Below, in pieces: positions 5,607 to 6,489 of a stretch of DNA of 6,489 nucleotides (within the stretch, counting starts at the first letter, position 1; every line of letters begins with the position of its first letter). The notes below the pieces were generated by a model that did not search any database, was not told where the DNA came from, and worked only from the letters and a program-made list of their open reading frames with translations. The DNA is from Nitrospirales bacterium (GTDB taxonomy: Bacteria > Nitrospirota > Nitrospiria > Nitrospirales > UBA8639): NCBI GenBank assembly GCA_013817135.1, contig JACDDF010000133.1:1-6489 (forward strand), given 5' to 3'. The position numbers and the translations under genes are program-made.

Positions 5607-5815
5607 AGGGAGGCAGGTAAGAAAAATACGGAAGGTGTCTAACCCCAATTGGACTGTCAGGCAAAACAACCTCTATCTCGAACACACCCTGAGATGAGCC
5701 TACCAAGGGTTCATCCACACAATCACAATCTTTCGCTCCACATTACTCAAACCTCAAACGCGACTCCTACAAATGCGACAGAACCTCTCTCGTCCGTTAT
5801 TAATGACGCATCGCT

Positions 5816-5844
5816 GCTATAACAATCGTCCAAAGGTTCGTCAA
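5816..5844 (-). promoter_or_regulatory. Candidate sigma-70 promoter reading toward the permease gene
   Basis: On the minus strand TTGACG (5844-5839, five of six matches) is followed after 17 bases by TATAGC (5821-5816, four of six). Transcription would start near 5808, giving a leader of about 200 bases before the ATG at 5606. This is long but possible. A second TTGACG lies at 5872-5867 without a -10 partner. Confidence 0.3.
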
Positions 5845-5994
5845 GGTCAGACCAATTACTGCCTTACGTCAAAATATATCAATGTGCCCATAATTTGTAT
5901 GGTTATTGGCCCCAACAATTTCTTAAAATGGTTTTTGAATCCACCTAATTTTACCGCAGGCCCGAATAGCTTATCAGATAGGTCTTCTGTCCGG

Positions 5995-6024
5995 TTGACG
6001 CAAAGAAATTTACACCGTTAAAAT
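5995..6024 (+). promoter_or_regulatory. Candidate sigma-70 promoter of the ferredoxin gene
   Basis: TTGACG (5995-6000) and TAAAAT (6019-6024) each match five of six consensus positions, with an 18-base spacer. The start would fall near 6031, leaving a leader of about 110 bases with two short hairpins before the ribosome site. It is the best promoter match in the window. Confidence 0.45.
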
Positions 6025-6081
6025 CGCCAAAGAGTTGTTACCGTGCGAGCCCTCATGCCAAGGGAAATTTCATTAAGAATC

Positions 6082-6100
6082 GTAGGCGTTGGCTTCCTAC
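6082..6100 (+). promoter_or_regulatory. Short hairpin in the ferredoxin leader
   Basis: GTAGG (6082-6086) pairs with CCTAC (6096-6100) around a nine-base loop, about 30 bases before the ribosome site. No T-run follows, so it is not a terminator. It may affect mRNA stability or be chance. Confidence 0.2.
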
Positions 6101-6128
6101 AATTGACATGACGGTTTACTTGTCCCCT

Positions 6129-6135
6129 AAGGAGG
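6129..6135 (+). promoter_or_regulatory. Shine-Dalgarno AAGGAGG of the ferredoxin gene
   Basis: A full AAGGAGG stands four bases before the ATG at 6140. It fixes the start and suggests strong translation, though the spacing is slightly short. Confidence 0.8.
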
Positions 6136-6139
6136 AATT

Positions 6140-6487
6140 ATGTCGTTGCTAATCACAGAAGAGTGCATTAATTGTGGTGCCTGTCTCCCCGAATGTCCCA
6201 ACGAAGCAATTTTTGAGACACGTAGCGCCGCAGAAGAAAAGGGCAATAAAGTCGGTGAAGGTCAGGGTGATGGAGACACGGTATACGTGATTACCCATGA
6301 GCGCTGCACAGAGTGCGTCGGTCATTTTGATGAGCCTCAATGTGCAGCTGTCTGTCCTGTGGACGATTGCTGCATACCTGATCCGGAAATCCCTGAGACA
6401 ACTGAGTCACTACTGGATAAGGCCAAAGAGCTGAATCCTGACAAAGAAATTGACCCAGCGAAAGTTTGGGCCGGCGTTCGGAATTAA
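6140..6487 (+). CDS. Alvin-type 2[4Fe-4S] ferredoxin with an enlarged inter-cluster segment
   Basis: The 115-residue protein has two cluster motifs. The first is C9-x2-C12-x2-C15-x3-C19-P and the second is C56-x2-C59-x8-C68-x3-C72-P. The eight-residue spacing in the second motif (CTECVGHFDEPQCAAVCP) is the mark of the Allochromatium vinosum (Alvin)/YfhL type, whose clusters have unusually low and unequal potentials. C77 and C78 are extra, and the tail PDPEIPETTESLL (80-92) is also typical. Two things are odd. There are 36 residues between C19 and C56, against about 18 in Alvin ferredoxin, and the added part (about 28-46) is rich in Gly, Glu and Lys. The C-terminus also extends by roughly 15 residues. 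It is a cytoplasmic electron carrier. Partners are not encoded in the window; 2-oxoacid:ferredoxin oxidoreductases or radical-SAM enzymes are possible. It appears to be a single-gene unit with its own promoter. Confidence 0.93.
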   Translation: MSLLITEECINCGACLPECPNEAIFETRSAAEEKGNKVGEGQGDGDTVYVITHERCTECVGHFDEPQCAAVCPVDDCCIPDPEIPETTESLLDKAKELNPDKEIDPAKVWAGVRN

Positions 6488-6489
6488 CC

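Larger units (their letters stand above)
5607..6139. other. Long divergent intergenic region (533 bases)
   Basis: No convincing gene is seen on either strand between the permease and ferredoxin genes. It holds a candidate minus-strand promoter (5816-5844), a candidate plus-strand promoter (5995-6024) and small hairpins in the presumed ferredoxin leader. These are CCCT/AGGG (6050-6053 with 6061-6064) and GTAGG/CCTAC (6082-6086 with 6096-6100). The part from 5845 to 5994 is AT-rich and shows nothing clear. No tRNA or known riboswitch core was recognised. Confidence 0.5.

Noticed and set aside
5930..5956. T-arm-like sequence (TTTTTGAATCC) suggesting a tRNA
   Set aside because: Flanking bases do not form the T stem, and no acceptor, D or anticodon arms could be built.
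5773..6021. 82-codon open frame on the + strand in the long spacer
   Set aside because: It has no ribosome site, its composition looks random, and it overlaps the best promoter candidate at 5995-6024.
6103..6108. Perfect TTGACA close to the ferredoxin gene
   Set aside because: A -10 at normal spacing would fall on the ribosome site and reads nothing like TATAAT, so it cannot serve as the promoter.
1..6489. CRISPR arrays, insertion sequences, integrase or phage genes
   Set aside because: No regularly spaced repeats, transposase or integrase motifs, or terminal inverted repeats with target duplications were seen on either strand.

Overview
The window looks like chromosomal DNA of a bacterium with roughly 50% GC. 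It carries ordinary housekeeping and small-protein genes and no mobile-element, phage or CRISPR signal. The gene types would suit a Nitrospirota-like or related autotrophic lineage: a Thi4-type thiazole synthase beside thiC, a TPR protein, a YgfZ protein and an Alvin-type 2[4Fe-4S] ferredoxin. This assignment comes from family recognition only and is tentative.

Left block (1-3116, all + strand): the 3' end of thiC, then thi4, a TPR protein, a degenerate response-regulator receiver protein and a ygfZ/IBA57-type protein. The gaps are 119, 53, 21 and -4 bases, so the last four, and perhaps thiC too, are probably co-transcribed. ThiC makes the pyrimidine half of thiamine and Thi4 makes the thiazole half. 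Thi4 has His (H165) at the position of the sacrificial Cys of yeast Thi4, so it should be the sulfide-using, multiple-turnover form. ThiC and YgfZ-type proteins are both tied to Fe-S clusters, which gives the block a loose iron/sulfur theme. The roles of the TPR and pseudo-receiver proteins are unknown.

Middle block (3117-4098): a minus-strand gene for an unrecognised 158-residue protein (GTG start, strong Shine-Dalgarno) is divergent from a + strand gene for a 73-residue, probably zinc-binding protein. They share a 235-base spacer. The unknown gene converges with ygfZ across a hairpin.

Right block (4253-5606, minus strand): a 10-helix EamA/DMT-type permease gene followed by a SnoaL/NTF2-like gene, probably one transcript.

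Far right (5607-6487): a 533-base non-coding spacer holds candidate promoters for both flanking genes. It leads to a complete Alvin-type ferredoxin gene with an unusual glycine- and charge-rich insert between its two cluster motifs.

No complete new defence or mobile system is visible. The best candidates for undescribed biology are the TPR / pseudo-receiver / YgfZ cluster, the 158-residue orphan with its divergent zinc-knuckle neighbour, the ferredoxin insert and the alternating complementary segments between thiC and thi4.
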